This document shows positions 50,690 through 63,360 of a stretch of DNA of 64,000 nt, in pieces. The notes beneath the pieces are model-generated. The model made no database searches, had not been told where the DNA came from, and worked only from the letters and a program-made list of their open reading frames with translations. The DNA is from Petrolisthes cinctipes (lineage: Eukaryota; Arthropoda; Malacostraca; Decapoda; Porcellanidae). Every line of letters starts with the position of its first letter. The first letter of the stretch is position 1. The DNA lies in contig JAWQEG010000003.1 in assembly GCA_033782935.1 (NCBI GenBank), forward strand, positions 2,368,501 through 2,432,500. The letters run 5' to 3'. Position numbers and translations under genes: made by a program.

Positions 50690-52041
50690 GCTGAAAATCG
50701 ATATTTTAGGTGCCCAAAGTCAATATGTGCATGCATCTTCTGTACCCGTTTATATCTCAAATTCAACCTCAAAACACCCGAAAATTCGATATTTTTGGGT
50801 CCAAGAAGCGATCTGTACATGCCTACTCAGTGCTAGAATGTTTTCAAAATATAGGCTCAAAACATGCTAAAAATCGATATTTTAAGTGTCCAAAGTCGAT
50901 ATGTGCATGCATCATCTGTACCCGTTTATATCTCAAATTCAGGCTCAAAACACCCGTAAATTCGATATTTTTGGGTCCCAGAAGTGATCTGTACATGCCT
51001 ACTTATTCCTAGAATATTTTCAAAATATAGGCCCAAAACATGCTAAAAATCGATATTTTAGGTGCCCAAGGTCGATATCTCAAATTCAGGCCCAAAACAC
51101 CCAAAAATTCGATATTTTGGGGTCCCAGATGCGATATGTACATGCCTACTCCGTGTTAGAGTATTTTCAATATACAGGTACAAAACATACTGAAAATCGA
51201 TATTTTCGGTGCTCAAAAGTCGATATGTGGATGCATCTTCTGTACCCGTTTATATCTCAAATTCAGGCTCAAAACACCCGAAAATTCGATATTTTGGGGT
51301 CCCAGAAGCGATCTGTACTTGCCTACTCCGTGTTAGAGTATTTTCAAATTACAGGCCCGAAACAAGCTGAATATCGATATTTTAGGAGACCAAAGTCAAT
51401 ATGTTTATGCATCTTCTGCACCCGTTTATATCCCAAATTCAACCTCAAAACACCCGAAAATTCGATATTTTTGGGTCCAAGAAGCGATCTGTACATGCCT
51501 ACTCAGTACTAGAATGTTTTCAAAATATAGGTTTAAAACATGCTAAAAATCGATATTTTAATTGTCCAAAGTCGATATGTGCATGCATCATCTGTACCCG
51601 TTTATATCTCAAATTCAGGCTCCAATCACCCGAAAATTCGATATTTTGGGGTGGCAGAAGTGATCTGTACATGCCTACTTAGTGATAGAATATTTTCAAA
51701 ATATAGGCCCAAAACATGCTAAAAATCGATATTTTAGGTGCACAAAGTCGATATATCAAATTCAGGCCCAAAACACCTGAAAACTCGATATTTTGGGGTC
51801 CCAGAAGCGAACTGTACATGCCTACTCCGTGTTAGAGTATTTTCAAAATACAGGCCCAAAACATATTGAAAATCGATCTTTTAGGTGCCCAAAAGTTGAT
51901 ATGTGGATGCATCTTCTGTACCCGATTATATCCCAAATTCAACCTCAAAACACCCGAAAATTCGATATTTTGTGGTCCCAGAAGCGATCTGTACATGCCT
52001 ACTCAGTGCTAGAATTTTTTCAAAATATAGGGTCAAAACAT
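50690..52041. repeat. 1352-bp tandem duplication, copy 1
   Basis: Directly followed by a second copy at 52042. Both carry AAAACACCCGTAAATTCG, TTATTCCTAG, TTTTCGGTGCTC, GGAGACCAAAG, CCAATCACCCG and GGGGTGGCAGAAG. Only a handful of differences were seen, such as GCGATATGTAC versus GCGATCTGTAC near 51130/52482. Confidence 0.93.
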
Positions 52042-53409
52042 GCTAAAAATCGATATTTTAGGTGCCCAAAGTCAATATGTGCATGCATCTTCTGTACCCG
52101 TTTATATCTCAAATTCAACCTCAAAACACCCGAAAATTCGATATTTTGGGGTCCAAGAAGCGATCTGTACATGCCTACTCAGTGCTAGAATGTTTTCAAA
52201 ATATAGGCTCAAAACATGCTAAAAATCGATATTTTAAGTGTCCAAAGTCAATATGTGCATGCATCATCTGTACCCGTTTATATCTCAAATTCAGGCTCAA
52301 AACACCCGTAAATTCGATATTTTTGGGTCCCAGAAGTGATCTGTACATGCCTACTTATTCCTAGAATATTTTCAAAATATAGGCCCAAAACATGCTAAAA
52401 ATCGATATTTTAGGTGCCCAAGGTCGATATCTCAAATTCAGGCCCAAAACACCCAAAAATTCGATATTTTGGGGTCCCAGATGCGATCTGTACATGCCTA
52501 CTCCGTGTTAGAGTATTTTCAATATACAGGTACAAAACATACTGAAAATCGATATTTTCGGTGCTCAAAAGTCGATATGTGGATGCATCTTCTGTACCCG
52601 TTTATATCTCAAATTCAGGCTCAAAACACCCGAAAATTCGATATTTTGGGGTCCCAGAAGCGATCTGTACTTGCCTACTCCGTGTTAGAGTATTTTCAAA
52701 TTACAGGCCCGAAACAAGCTGAATATCGATATTTTAGGAGACCAAAGTCAATATGTTTATGCATCTTCTGCACCCGTTTATATCCCAAATTCAACCTCAA
52801 AACACCCGAAAATTCGATATTTTTGGGTCCAAGAAGCGATCTGTACATGCCTACTCAGTACTAGAATGTTTTCAAAATATAGGCTCAAAACATGCTAAAA
52901 ATCGATATTTTAATTGTCCAAAGTCGATATGTGCATGCATCATCTGTACCCGTTTATATCTCAAATTCAGGCTCCAATCACCCGAAAATTCGATATTTTG
53001 GGGTGGCAGAAGTGATCTGTACATGCCTACTTAGTGATAGAATATTTTCAAAATATAGGCCCAAAACATGCTAAAAATCGATATTTTAGGTGCACAAAGT
53101 CGATATCTCAAATTCAGGCCCAAAACACCTGAAAATTCGATATTTTGGGGTCCCAGAAGCGAACTGTACATGCCTACTCCGTGTTAGAGTATTTTCAAAA
53201 TACAGGCCCAAAACATATTGAAAATCGATCTTTTAGGTGCCCAAAAGTTGATATGTGGATGCATCTTCTGTACCCGATTATATCCCAAATTCAACCTCAA
53301 AACACCCGAAAATTCGATATTTTGTGGTCCCAGAAGCGATCTGTACATGCCTACTCAGTGCTAGAATTTTTTCAAAATATAGGGTCAAAACATGCTAAAA
53401 ATCGATATT
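52042..53409. repeat. 1352-bp tandem duplication, copy 2
   Basis: Second copy. The similarity ends where AAGTGTCC replaces AGGTGCCC at about 53408. Confidence 0.93.
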
Positions 53410-53631
53410 TTAAGTGTCCAAAGTCGACATGTGCATGCATCATCTGTACTCGTTTATATTTCAAATTCAGGCTCAAAGCACCCGAAAATTCGATATTTTG
53501 CAGTCCCAGAAGTGATCTGTACAAGCCTACTTAGTGCTAGAATGTTTTCAAAATATAGGCTCAAAACATACTAAAAATCGATATTTTAAGTGTCCAAAGT
53601 CGATATGTGCATGCATCATCTGTACCCGTTT

Positions 53632-53660
53632 ATATCTCAAATTCAGGGTCCCAGAAGTGA
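53632..53660. repeat. 31-bp deletion junction in a monomer
   Basis: CAAATTCAGG is joined to GTCCCAGAAGTG. The CTCAAAACACCCG...TATTTTGGG part (31 bp) is missing, with G-run microhomology at the breakpoint. The same junction recurs near 55424 and 59511, and in the form CAGGGTACC near 58187, 62774 and 63241. Confidence 0.88.
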
Positions 53661-54718
53661 TCTGTACATGCCTACTTAGTGCTAGAATTTTTTCAAAATA
53701 TATGCCCAAAACATGCTAAAAATCGATATTTTAGGTGCCCAAAGTCGATATCTCAAATTCAGGCCCAAAACACCAGAAAATTCGATATTTTGGGGTCCCA
53801 GAAGCGAACTGTACATGCCTACTCAGTGTTAGAGTATTTTCAAAATACAGGCCCAAAACATACTGAAAATCGATCTTTTAGGTGCCCAAAAGTCAATATG
53901 TGCATTCATCTTCTGTACCCGTTTATATCTCAAATTCAGGCTCAAACACCCGAAAATTCGGTATTTTTGGGTCCTAGAGGCGATCTGTACATCCCTACTC
54001 CTAGTTAGAATGTTTTCAAGATACAGACCCAAAACATGCTCAAAATCGATATTTTACGTGCCAAAAAGTTGATATGTGCATGCATCTTCTGTACCCGTTT
54101 ATATCTCAAATTCAGGCTCAAAATACCCGAAAATTCGATATTTTGGTGTCGCAGAAGTGATCTGTACATGCCTACTTAGTGCTAGAATATTTTCAAAATA
54201 TAGGCCCAAAACATGCTAAAAATCTATATTGTAGGTACCCAAAGTCGATATCTCAAATTCAGGCCCAAAACACCTGAAAATTCGATATTTTGGGGTCCCA
54301 GAAGCGAACTGTACATGCCTACTCCGTGTTAGAGTATTTTCAAAGTACAGGCCCAAAACATGCTGAAAATCGATATTTTAGGTGCTCAAAAGTCGATATG
54401 TGCATGCACCTTCTGTACCCGTTTATATCTCAAATTCAGGCTCCAAACATACGAAAAATCGATATTTTGTGATCCCAGAAGCGATCTGTACATGCCTACT
54501 CAGATGCAGGCCCAAAACATGCTGGAAATCGATATTTTAGGTGCCCAAAAGACGATATGTGCATGCATCTTCTGTACCCGTTTATATCTCAAATTCAGGC
54601 TCAAAACACCCGAAAATTCGATATTTTTGGGTCCCAGAAGCAATCTGTACATGCCTACTCAGTGCTAGAATATTTTCAAAATATAGGCCCAAAACATGCT
54701 AGAATCGATATTTTAGGT

Positions 54719-54726
54719 GCCCGGGC
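54719..54726. repeat. GCCCGGGC palindrome from a 4-bp insertion
   Basis: The common GGTGCCCAAAG reads GGTGCCCGGGCAAAG in this single monomer. A four-base GGGC insertion makes a perfect palindrome not seen elsewhere in the window. Confidence 0.85.
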
Positions 54727-55784
54727 AAAGTCGATATCTCAAATTCAGGCTCAAAACACCCGAAAATTCGGTATTTTTGGGTTCTAGAAGTGATCTGTAC
54801 ATCCCTACTCCTAGTTAGAATGTTTTCAAGATACAGACCCAAAACATGCTCAAAATCGATATTTTAGGTGCCAAAAAGTCGATATGTGCATGCATCTTCT
54901 GTACCCGTTTATATCTCAAATTCAGGCTCAAAACACCCGAAAATTCGATATTTTGGGGTCCCAGAAGCGATTTGTACATGCCTACTTAGTGATAGAATAT
55001 TTTCAAAATATAGGCCCAAAACATGCTAAAAATCGATATTTTAGGTGCCCAAAGTCGATATCTCAAATTCAGGCCCAAAACACCTGAAAATTCGATATTT
55101 TGGGGTCCCAGAAGCGAACTGTACATGCTTACTCCGTGTTAGAGTATTTTCAAAATACAGGCCCAAAACACATTGAAAATCGATCTTTTAGGTGCCCAAA
55201 AGTTGATATGTGGATGCATCTTCTGTACCCGTTTATATCTCAAATTCAGGCTCAAAACACCCGAAAATTCGATATTTTTGGGTCCCTGAAGCGATCTGTA
55301 CATGCCTACTCAGTGCTAGAATGTTTTCAAAATATAGGCTCAAAACATACTAAAAATCGATATTTTAAGTGTCCAAAGTCGATATGTGCATGCATCATCT
55401 GTACCCGTTTATATCTCAAATTCAGGGTCCCAGAAGTGATCTGTACATGCCTACTTAGTGCTAGAATTTTTTCAAAATATAGGCCCAAAACATGCTAAAA
55501 ATCGATATTTTAGGTGCCCAAAGTCGATATCTCAAATTCAGGCCCAAAACACCCGAAAATTCGATATTTTGGGATCCTAGAAGCGAACTGTACATGCCTA
55601 CTCCGTGTTAGAGTATTTTAAAAATAAAGGCCCAAAACATACTGAAAATCGATCTTTTAGGTGCCCAAAAGTCAATATGTGCATTCATCTTCTGTACCCG
55701 TTTATATCTCAAATTCAGGCTCAAACACCCGAAAATTCGGTATTTTTGGGTCCTAGAGACGATCTGTACATCCCTACTCCTAGT

Positions 55785-58700
55785 TAGAGTATTTTCAAAA
55801 TACAGGCCCAAAACATGCTGAAAATCGATATATTAGGTCCCCAAAGTCAATATGTGCACGCATCTTCTGTACCAGTTTATATCTCAAAATCAGGCTCAAA
55901 ACACCCTAAAATTCGGTATTTTTGGGTCCTAGAAGCGATCTGTACATCCCTACTCCTAGTTAAAGTATTTTCAAAATACAGGCCCAAAACATAATGAAAA
56001 TCGATATTTTAGGTGCCCAAAAGTCGATATGTGCATGCATCTTCTGTACCCATTTATATCCCAAATTCAACCTCAAAACACCCGAAAATTCGATATTTTG
56101 GGGTCCCAGACGCGATCTGTACATGCCTACTCAGTGCTAGAATTTTTTCAAAATATAGGCTCAAAACATGTTAAAAATCGATATTGTAGGTGCCCAAAGT
56201 CGATTTCTCAAATTCAGGCCCAAAACACCCGAAATTTCGATATTTTGGGGTCCCAGAAGCGAACTGTACATGCCTAATCCGTGTTAGAGTATTTTCAAAG
56301 TACAGTCCCAAAACATTCTGAAAATCGATATTTTAGGTTTAGGTTTAGGTTTATATCTCAAATTCAGGCTCCAAACACCCGAAAATTCGATATTTTGTGG
56401 TCCCAGAAGCGATCTGTACATGCCTACTCAGATGCAGGCCCAAAACATGCTGGAAATCGATATTTTAGGTGCTCAAAAGTCGATATGTGCATGCATCTTC
56501 TGTACCCGTTTATATCTCAAATTCAGGCTCAAAACACCCGAAAATTCGGTATTTTTGGGTCTTAGAAGCGATCTGTACATCCCTACTCCTAGTTAGAATG
56601 TTTTCAAGATACAGACCCAAAACATGCTCAAAATCGATAGTTTAGGTGCCAAAAAGTCGATATCTGCATTCATCTTCTGTACCCGTTTATATCTCAAATT
56701 CTGGCTCAAAACACCCGAAAGTTCGATATTTTGGGGTCCCAGAAGCGATCTGTACATGCCTACTTAGTGATAGAATATTTTCAAAATATAGGCCCAAAAC
56801 ATGCTAAAAATCGATATTTTAGGTGCACAAAGTCGATTTCTCAAATTCAGGCCCAAAACACCCGAAAATTCGATATTTTGGGGTCCCAGAAGCGATCTGT
56901 ACTTGCCTACTCCGGGGTAGAGTATTTTCAAAATACAGGCACAAAACAAGCTAAAAATCTATATTTTAGGTGACGAAAGTCAATATGTGTATGCATCTTC
57001 TGCACCCGTTTATATCCCAAATTCAGGTTCAAAACACCCGAAAATTCGATATTTTTGGGTCCCTGAAGCGATCTGTACATGCCTACTCAGTTCTAGAATG
57101 TTTTCAAAATATAGGCTCAAAACATACTAAAAATCAAAATTTTAAGTGTCCAAAGTCGATATGTGCATGCATCATCTGTACCCGTTTATATCTCAAATTC
57201 AGGCTTAAAACACCCGAAATATTCGATATTTTGGGGTCCCAGAAGTGATCTGTACATGCCTACTTAGTGCTAGAATATTTTCAAAATATAGGCCCAAAAC
57301 ATGCTAAAAAATCGATATTTTAGGTGCCCAAAGTCGATATCTCAAATTCAGGCCCTAAACTCCCGAAAATTCAATATTTTGGGGTCCCAGAAGCTAACTG
57401 TACATGCCTACTCCGTGTTAGAGTATTTTCAAAGTACAGGCCCAAAACATGCTGAAAATCGATCTTTTAGGTGCCCAAAAGTCGATATGTGCATGCATCT
57501 TCTGTACCCGTTTATATCTCAAATTAAGGCTCCAAACACCCCGAAAAAATATATTTTGTGGTCCCTGAAGCGATCTGTACATGCCTACTCAGATGCAGGC
57601 CCAAAACATGCTGGAAATCGATATTTTAGGTGCCCAATGTCAGCATGTGTATTAATCTTCTGCACTCGTTTATATCTCAAATTCAACCTCAAAACACCCG
57701 AAAATTCGATAATTTTTGGGTCCCAGAAGCGATCTGTACATGCCTACTCAGTGCTAGAATATTTTCAAAATATAGGCCCAAAACATGCTCAAAAATCGAT
57801 ATTTTAGGTGCCCAAAGTCGATATCTCAAATTCAGGCCCAAAACACACGAAAATTCGATATTTAGAGGTCCCAGAAGCGAACTGTACATGCCTACTTCGT
57901 GTTAGAGTATTTTCAAAATACAGGCCCGAAACATACTGAAAATCGATCTTTTAGGTGCCCAAAAGTCGATATGTGCATGCATCTTCTGTACCCGTTTATA
58001 TCCCAAATTCAACCTCAAATCACCTGAAAATTCAATATTTTTCGGTCCCAAAAGCGATATGTACATGCCTACTCAGTGCTGGAATTTTTTCAAAATATAG
58101 GCTCAAAACATGCTAAAAATCGATATGTTAAGTGTCCAAAGTCGATATGTGCATGCATCATCTGTACCCGTTTATATCTGAAATTCAGGGTACCAGAAGT
58201 GATCTGTACATGCCTACTTAGTGCTAGAATGTTTTCAAAATATAGGCCCAAAACATGCTAAAATCAAAATTTTAGGTGCCCAAAGTCGATATCTCAATTT
58301 CAGGCCCAAAACACCCGAAAATTCGATATTTTGGGGTCCCAGAAGCGAACTGTACATGCCTACTCCGTGTTAGAGTATTTTCAAAATACAGGCCCAAAAC
58401 ATACTGAAAATCGATCGTTTAGGTGCACAAAAGTCAATATGTGCATTTATCTTCTGTACCCGTTTATATCTCAAATTCAGGCTCCTAACACCCGAAAATT
58501 CTATATTTTGGGGTCCCAGAAGAGATTTGTACATGCCTACTCCTAGTTAGAGTATTTTCAAAATACAGGCCCAAAACATGCTGAAAATCGATATATTAAG
58601 TGCCCAAAGTCAATATGTGCATGCATCTTCTGTACCAGTTTATATCTCAAATTCAGGCTTAAAACACCCTAAAATTCGGTATTTTTGGGTCCTAGAAGCG

Positions 58701-59110
58701 ATCTGTACATCCCTACTCCTAGTTAGAATGTTTTCATGGTACAGATCCAAAACATGCTCAAAATCGATATTTTAGGTGCCAAAAAGTCGATATGTGCATC
58801 CATCTTCTGTACCCGTTTATATCTCAAATTCAGGCTCAAAACACCCGAAAATTCGATAGTTTGGGGTCCCAGAAGCGATCTGTACATGCCTACTTAGTGC
58901 TAGAATATTTTCAAAATATAGGCCCAAAACATGCTAAAAATCGATATTTTAGGTGCCCAAAGTTGATATCTCAAATTCAGGCCCAAAACACCCGGAAATT
59001 CGATATTTTGGGGTCCCAGAAGCGAACTGTACATGCCTACTCCATGTTAGAGTATTTCCAAAATACAGGCCCAAAACATACTGAAAATCGATCTGTTAGG
59101 TGCCCAAAAG
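55785..59110. repeat. 4588-bp-offset duplication, copy 1
   Basis: Matches 60373-63238 at offset 4588, and then 63360-63805 at offset 4703 after a 115-bp insertion in the second copy. It includes the TTTAGG run, the CAGCATGTGTATTAATC monomer, the CCCCGAAAAAATATATTTTG monomer and two AAAATCAAAATTTTA-type monomers. The sequence before it (about 55312-55787) reappears at 59398-59873 with offset 4086. Confidence 0.92.
56332..56353. repeat. TTTAGG hexamer run, copy 1
   Basis: Three TTTAGG units plus TTTA replace the stretch from GCCCAAAAGTCG to TGTACCCG of a normal monomer, between TTTTAGGT and TTTATATCTC. It probably formed by slippage between the native TAGGT and GTTTA words. Confidence 0.9.
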
Positions 59111-60919
59111 TTGATATGTGGATGCATCTTCTGTACCCTTTTATATCTCAAATTCAGGCTCAAAACACCCGAAAATTCGATATTTTTTGGGGTCCCAGAA
59201 GCGATCTGTACTTGCTTACTGTGTGTTAGAATATTTTCAAAATACAGGCCCAAAACAAGCTAAAAATCGATATTTTAGGTGACCAAAGTCAATATGTGTA
59301 TGCATCTTCTGCACCCGTTTATATCCCAAATTCAACCTCAAAACACCCGAAAATTCGACATTTTTGGGTCCCTGAAGCGATCTGTACATGCCTACTCAGT
59401 GCTAGAATGTTTTCAAAATATAGGCTCAAAACATACTAAAAATCGATATTTTAAGTGTCCAAAGTCGATATGTGCATGCATCATCTGTACCCGTTTATAT
59501 CTCAAATTCAGGGTCCCAGAAGTGATCTGTACATGCCTACTTAGTGCTAGAATTTTTTCAAAATATAGGCCCAAAACATGCTAAAAATCGATATTTTAGG
59601 TGCCCAATGTCGATATCTCAAATTCAGGCCCAAAACACCCGAAAATTCGATATTTTGGGGTCCTAGAAGCGAACTGTACATGCCTACTCCGTGTTAGAGT
59701 ATTTTAAAAATAAAGGCCCAAAACATACTGAAAATCGATCTTTTAGGTGCCCAAAAGTCAATATGTGCATTCATCTTCTGTACCCGTTTATATCTCAAAT
59801 TCAGGCTCAAACACCCGAAAATTCGGTATTTTTGGGTCCTAGAGACGATCTGTACATCCCTACTCCTAGTTAGAATGTTTTCAAGATACAGACCCAAAAC
59901 ATGCTCAAAATCGATATTTTACGTGCCAAAAAGTCGATATGTGCATGCATCTTCTGTACCCGTTTATATCTCAAATTCAGGCTCAAAAACACCCGAAAAT
60001 TCGATATTTTGGGGTCCCAGAAGCGATCTGTACATGCCTACTCCTAGTTAGAGTATTTTCAAAATATAGGCCCAAAACATGCTAAAAATCGATATTTTAG
60101 GTGCCCAAAGTTGATATCTCAAATTCAGGCCCAAAACACCCGAAAATTCGATATTTTGGGGTCCCAGAAGCGAACTGTACATGCCTACTCCGTGTTAGAG
60201 TATTTTCAAAATACAGGCCCAAAACATACTGAAAATCGATCTTTTAGCTGCCCAAAAGTCAATATGTGCATTCATCTTCTGTACCCGTTTATATCTCAAA
60301 TTCAGGCTCCAAACACCCCAAAATTCGATATTTTGGGGTCCCATAAGAGATCTGTACATGCCTACTCCTAGTTAGAGTATTTTCAAAATACAGGCCCAAA
60401 ACATGCTGAAAATCGATATATTAGGTGCCCAAAGTCAATATGTGCACGCATCTTCTGTACCAGTTTATATCTCAAAATCAGGCTCAAAACACCCTAAAAT
60501 TCGGTATTTTTGGGTCCTAGAAGCGATCTGTACATCCCTACTCCTAGTTAAAGTATTTTCAAAATACAGGCCCAAAACATAATGAAAATCGATCTTTTAG
60601 GTGCCCAAAAGTCGATATGTGCATGCATCTTCTGTACCCGTTTATATCCCAAATTCAACCTCAAAACACCCGAAAATTCGATATTTTGGGGTCCCAGACG
60701 CGATCTGTACATGCCTACTCAGTGCTAGAATTTTTTCAAAATATAGGCTCAAAACATGTTAAAAATCGATATTGTAGGTGCCCAAAGTCGATTTCTCAAA
60801 TTCAGGCCCAAAACACCCGAAATTTCGATATTTTGGGGTCCCAGAAGCGAACTGTACATGCCTAATCCGTGTTAGAGTATTTTCAAAGTACAGTCCCAAA
60901 ACATTCTGAAAATCGATAT

Positions 60920-60941
60920 TTTAGGTTTAGGTTTAGGTTTA
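60920..60941. repeat. TTTAGG hexamer run, copy 2
   Basis: Identical to 56332-56353 and at the 4588-bp offset, so it predates that duplication. Confidence 0.9.
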
Positions 60942-63245
60942 TATCTCAAATTCAGGCTCCAAACACCCGAAAAATCGATATTTTGTGGTCCCAGAAGCGA
61001 TCTGTACATGCCTACTCAGATGCAGGCCCAAAACATGCTGGAAATCGATATTTTAGGTGCTCAAAAGTCGATATGTGCATGCATCTTCTGTACCCGTTTA
61101 TATCTCAAATTCAGGCTCAAAACACCCGAAAATTCGGTATTTTTGGGTCTTAGAAGCGATCTGTACATCTCTACTCCTAGTTAGAATGTTTTCAAGATAC
61201 AGACCCAAAACATGCTCAAAATCGATAGTTTAGGTGCCAAAAAGTCGATATCTGCATTCATCTTCTGTACCCGTTTATATCTCAAATTCTGGCTCAAAAC
61301 ACCCGAAAGTTCGATATTTTGGGGTCCCAGAAGCGATCTGTACATGCCTACTTAGTGATAGAATATTTTCAAAATATAGGCCCAAAACATGCTAAAAATC
61401 GATATTTTAGGTGCACAAAGTCGATTTCTCAAATTCAGGCCCAAAACACCCGAAAATTCGATATTTTGGGGTCCCAGAAGCGATCTGTACTTGCCTACTC
61501 CGGGGTAGAGTATTTTCAAAATACAGGCACAAAACAAGCTAAAAATCTATATTTTAGGTGACGAAAGTCAATATGTGTATGCATCTTCTGCACCCGTTTA
61601 TATCCCAAATTCAGGTTCAAAACACCCGAAAATTCGATATTTTTGTGTCCCTGAAGCGATCTGTACATGCCTACTCAGTTCTAGAATGTTTTCAAAATAT
61701 AGGCTCAAAACATACTAAAAATCAAAATTTTAAGTGTCCAAAGTCGATATGTGCATGCATCATCTGTACCCGTTTATATCTCAAATTCATGCTTAAAACA
61801 CCCGAAATAATCGATATTTTGGGGTCCCAGAAGTGATCTGTACATGCCTACTTAGTGCTAGAATATTTTCAAAATATAGGCCCAAAACATGCTAAAAAAT
61901 CGATATTTTAGGTGCCCAAAGTCGATATCTCAAATTCAGGCCCTAAACTCCCGAAAATTCAATATTTTGGGGTCCCAGAAGCGAAATGTACATGCCTACT
62001 CCGTGTTAGAGTATTTTCAAAGTACAGGCCCAAAACATGCTGAAAATCGATCTTTTAGGTGCCCAAAAGTCGATATGTGCATGCATCTTCTGTACCCGTT
62101 TATATCTCAAATTAAGGCTCCAAACACCCCGAAAAAATATATTTTGTGGTCCCTGAAGCGATCTGTACATGCCTACTCAGATGCAGGCCCAAAACATGCT
62201 GGAAATCGATATTTTAGGTGCCCAATGTCAGCATGTGTATTAATCTTCTGCACTCGTTTATATCTCAAATTCAACCTCAAAACACCCGAAAATTCGATAA
62301 TTTTTGGGTCCCAGAAGCGATCTGTACATGCCTACTCAGTGCTAGAATATTTTCAAAATATAGGCCCAAAACATGCTCAAAAATCGATATTTTAGGTGCC
62401 CAAAGTCGATATCTCAAATTCAGGCCCAAAACACACGAAAATTCGATATTTAGAGGTCCCAGAAGCGAACTGTACATGCCTACTTCGTGTTAGAGTATTT
62501 TCAAAATACAGGCCCGAAACATACTGAAAATCGATCTTTTAGGTGCCCAAAAGTCGATATGTGCAAGCATCTTCTGTACCCGTTTATATCCCAAATTCAA
62601 CCTCAAATCACCTGAAAATTCAATATTTTTCGGTCCCAAAAGCGATATGTACATGCCTACTCAGTGCTAGAATTTTTTCAAAATATAGGCTCAAAACATG
62701 CTAAAAATCGATATGTTAAGTGTCCAAAGTCGATATGTGCATGCATCATCTGTACCCGTTTATATCTGAAATTCAGGGTACCAGAAGTGATCTGTACATG
62801 CCTACTTAGTGCTAGAATGTTTTCAAAATATAGGCCCAAAACATGCTAAAATCAAAATTTTAGGTGCCCAAAGTCGATATCTCAATTTCAGGCCCAAAAC
62901 ACCCGAAAATTCGATATTTTGAGGTCCCAGAAGCGAACTGTACATGCCTACTCCGTGTTAGAGTATTTTCAAAATACAGGCCCAAAACATACTGAAAATC
63001 GATCGTTTAGGTGCACAAAAGTCAATATGTGCATTTATCTTCTGTACCCGTTTATATCTCAAATTCAGGCTCCTAACACCCGAAAATTCTATATTTTGGG
63101 GTCCCAGAAGAGATTTGTACATGCCTACTCCTAGTTAGAGTATTTTCAAAATACAGGCCCAAAACATGCTGAAAATCGATATATTAAGTGCCCAAAGTCA
63201 ATATGTGCATGCATCTTCTGTACCAGTTTATATCTCAAATTCAGG

Positions 63246-63360
63246 GTACCAGAAGTGATCTGTACATGCCTACTTAGTGCTAGAATGTTTTCAAAATATA
63301 GGCCCAAAACATGCTAAAATCAAAATTTTAGGTGCCCAAAGTCGATATCTCAATTTCAGG
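63246..63360. repeat. 115-bp templated patch
   Basis: This segment, from GTACCAGAAGTG to CTCAATTTCAGG, reads the same as 62778-62892, which lies 468 bp upstream. It is inserted after CAGG in a monomer whose sister copy near 58657 continues directly with CTTAAAACACC. Both ends lie at CAGG, consistent with template switching or ectopic exchange. Confidence 0.9.

Noticed and set aside
56332..56353. Interstitial telomere
   Set aside because: Only about 3.7 TTTAGG units, flanked by native monomer words that explain it by slippage.
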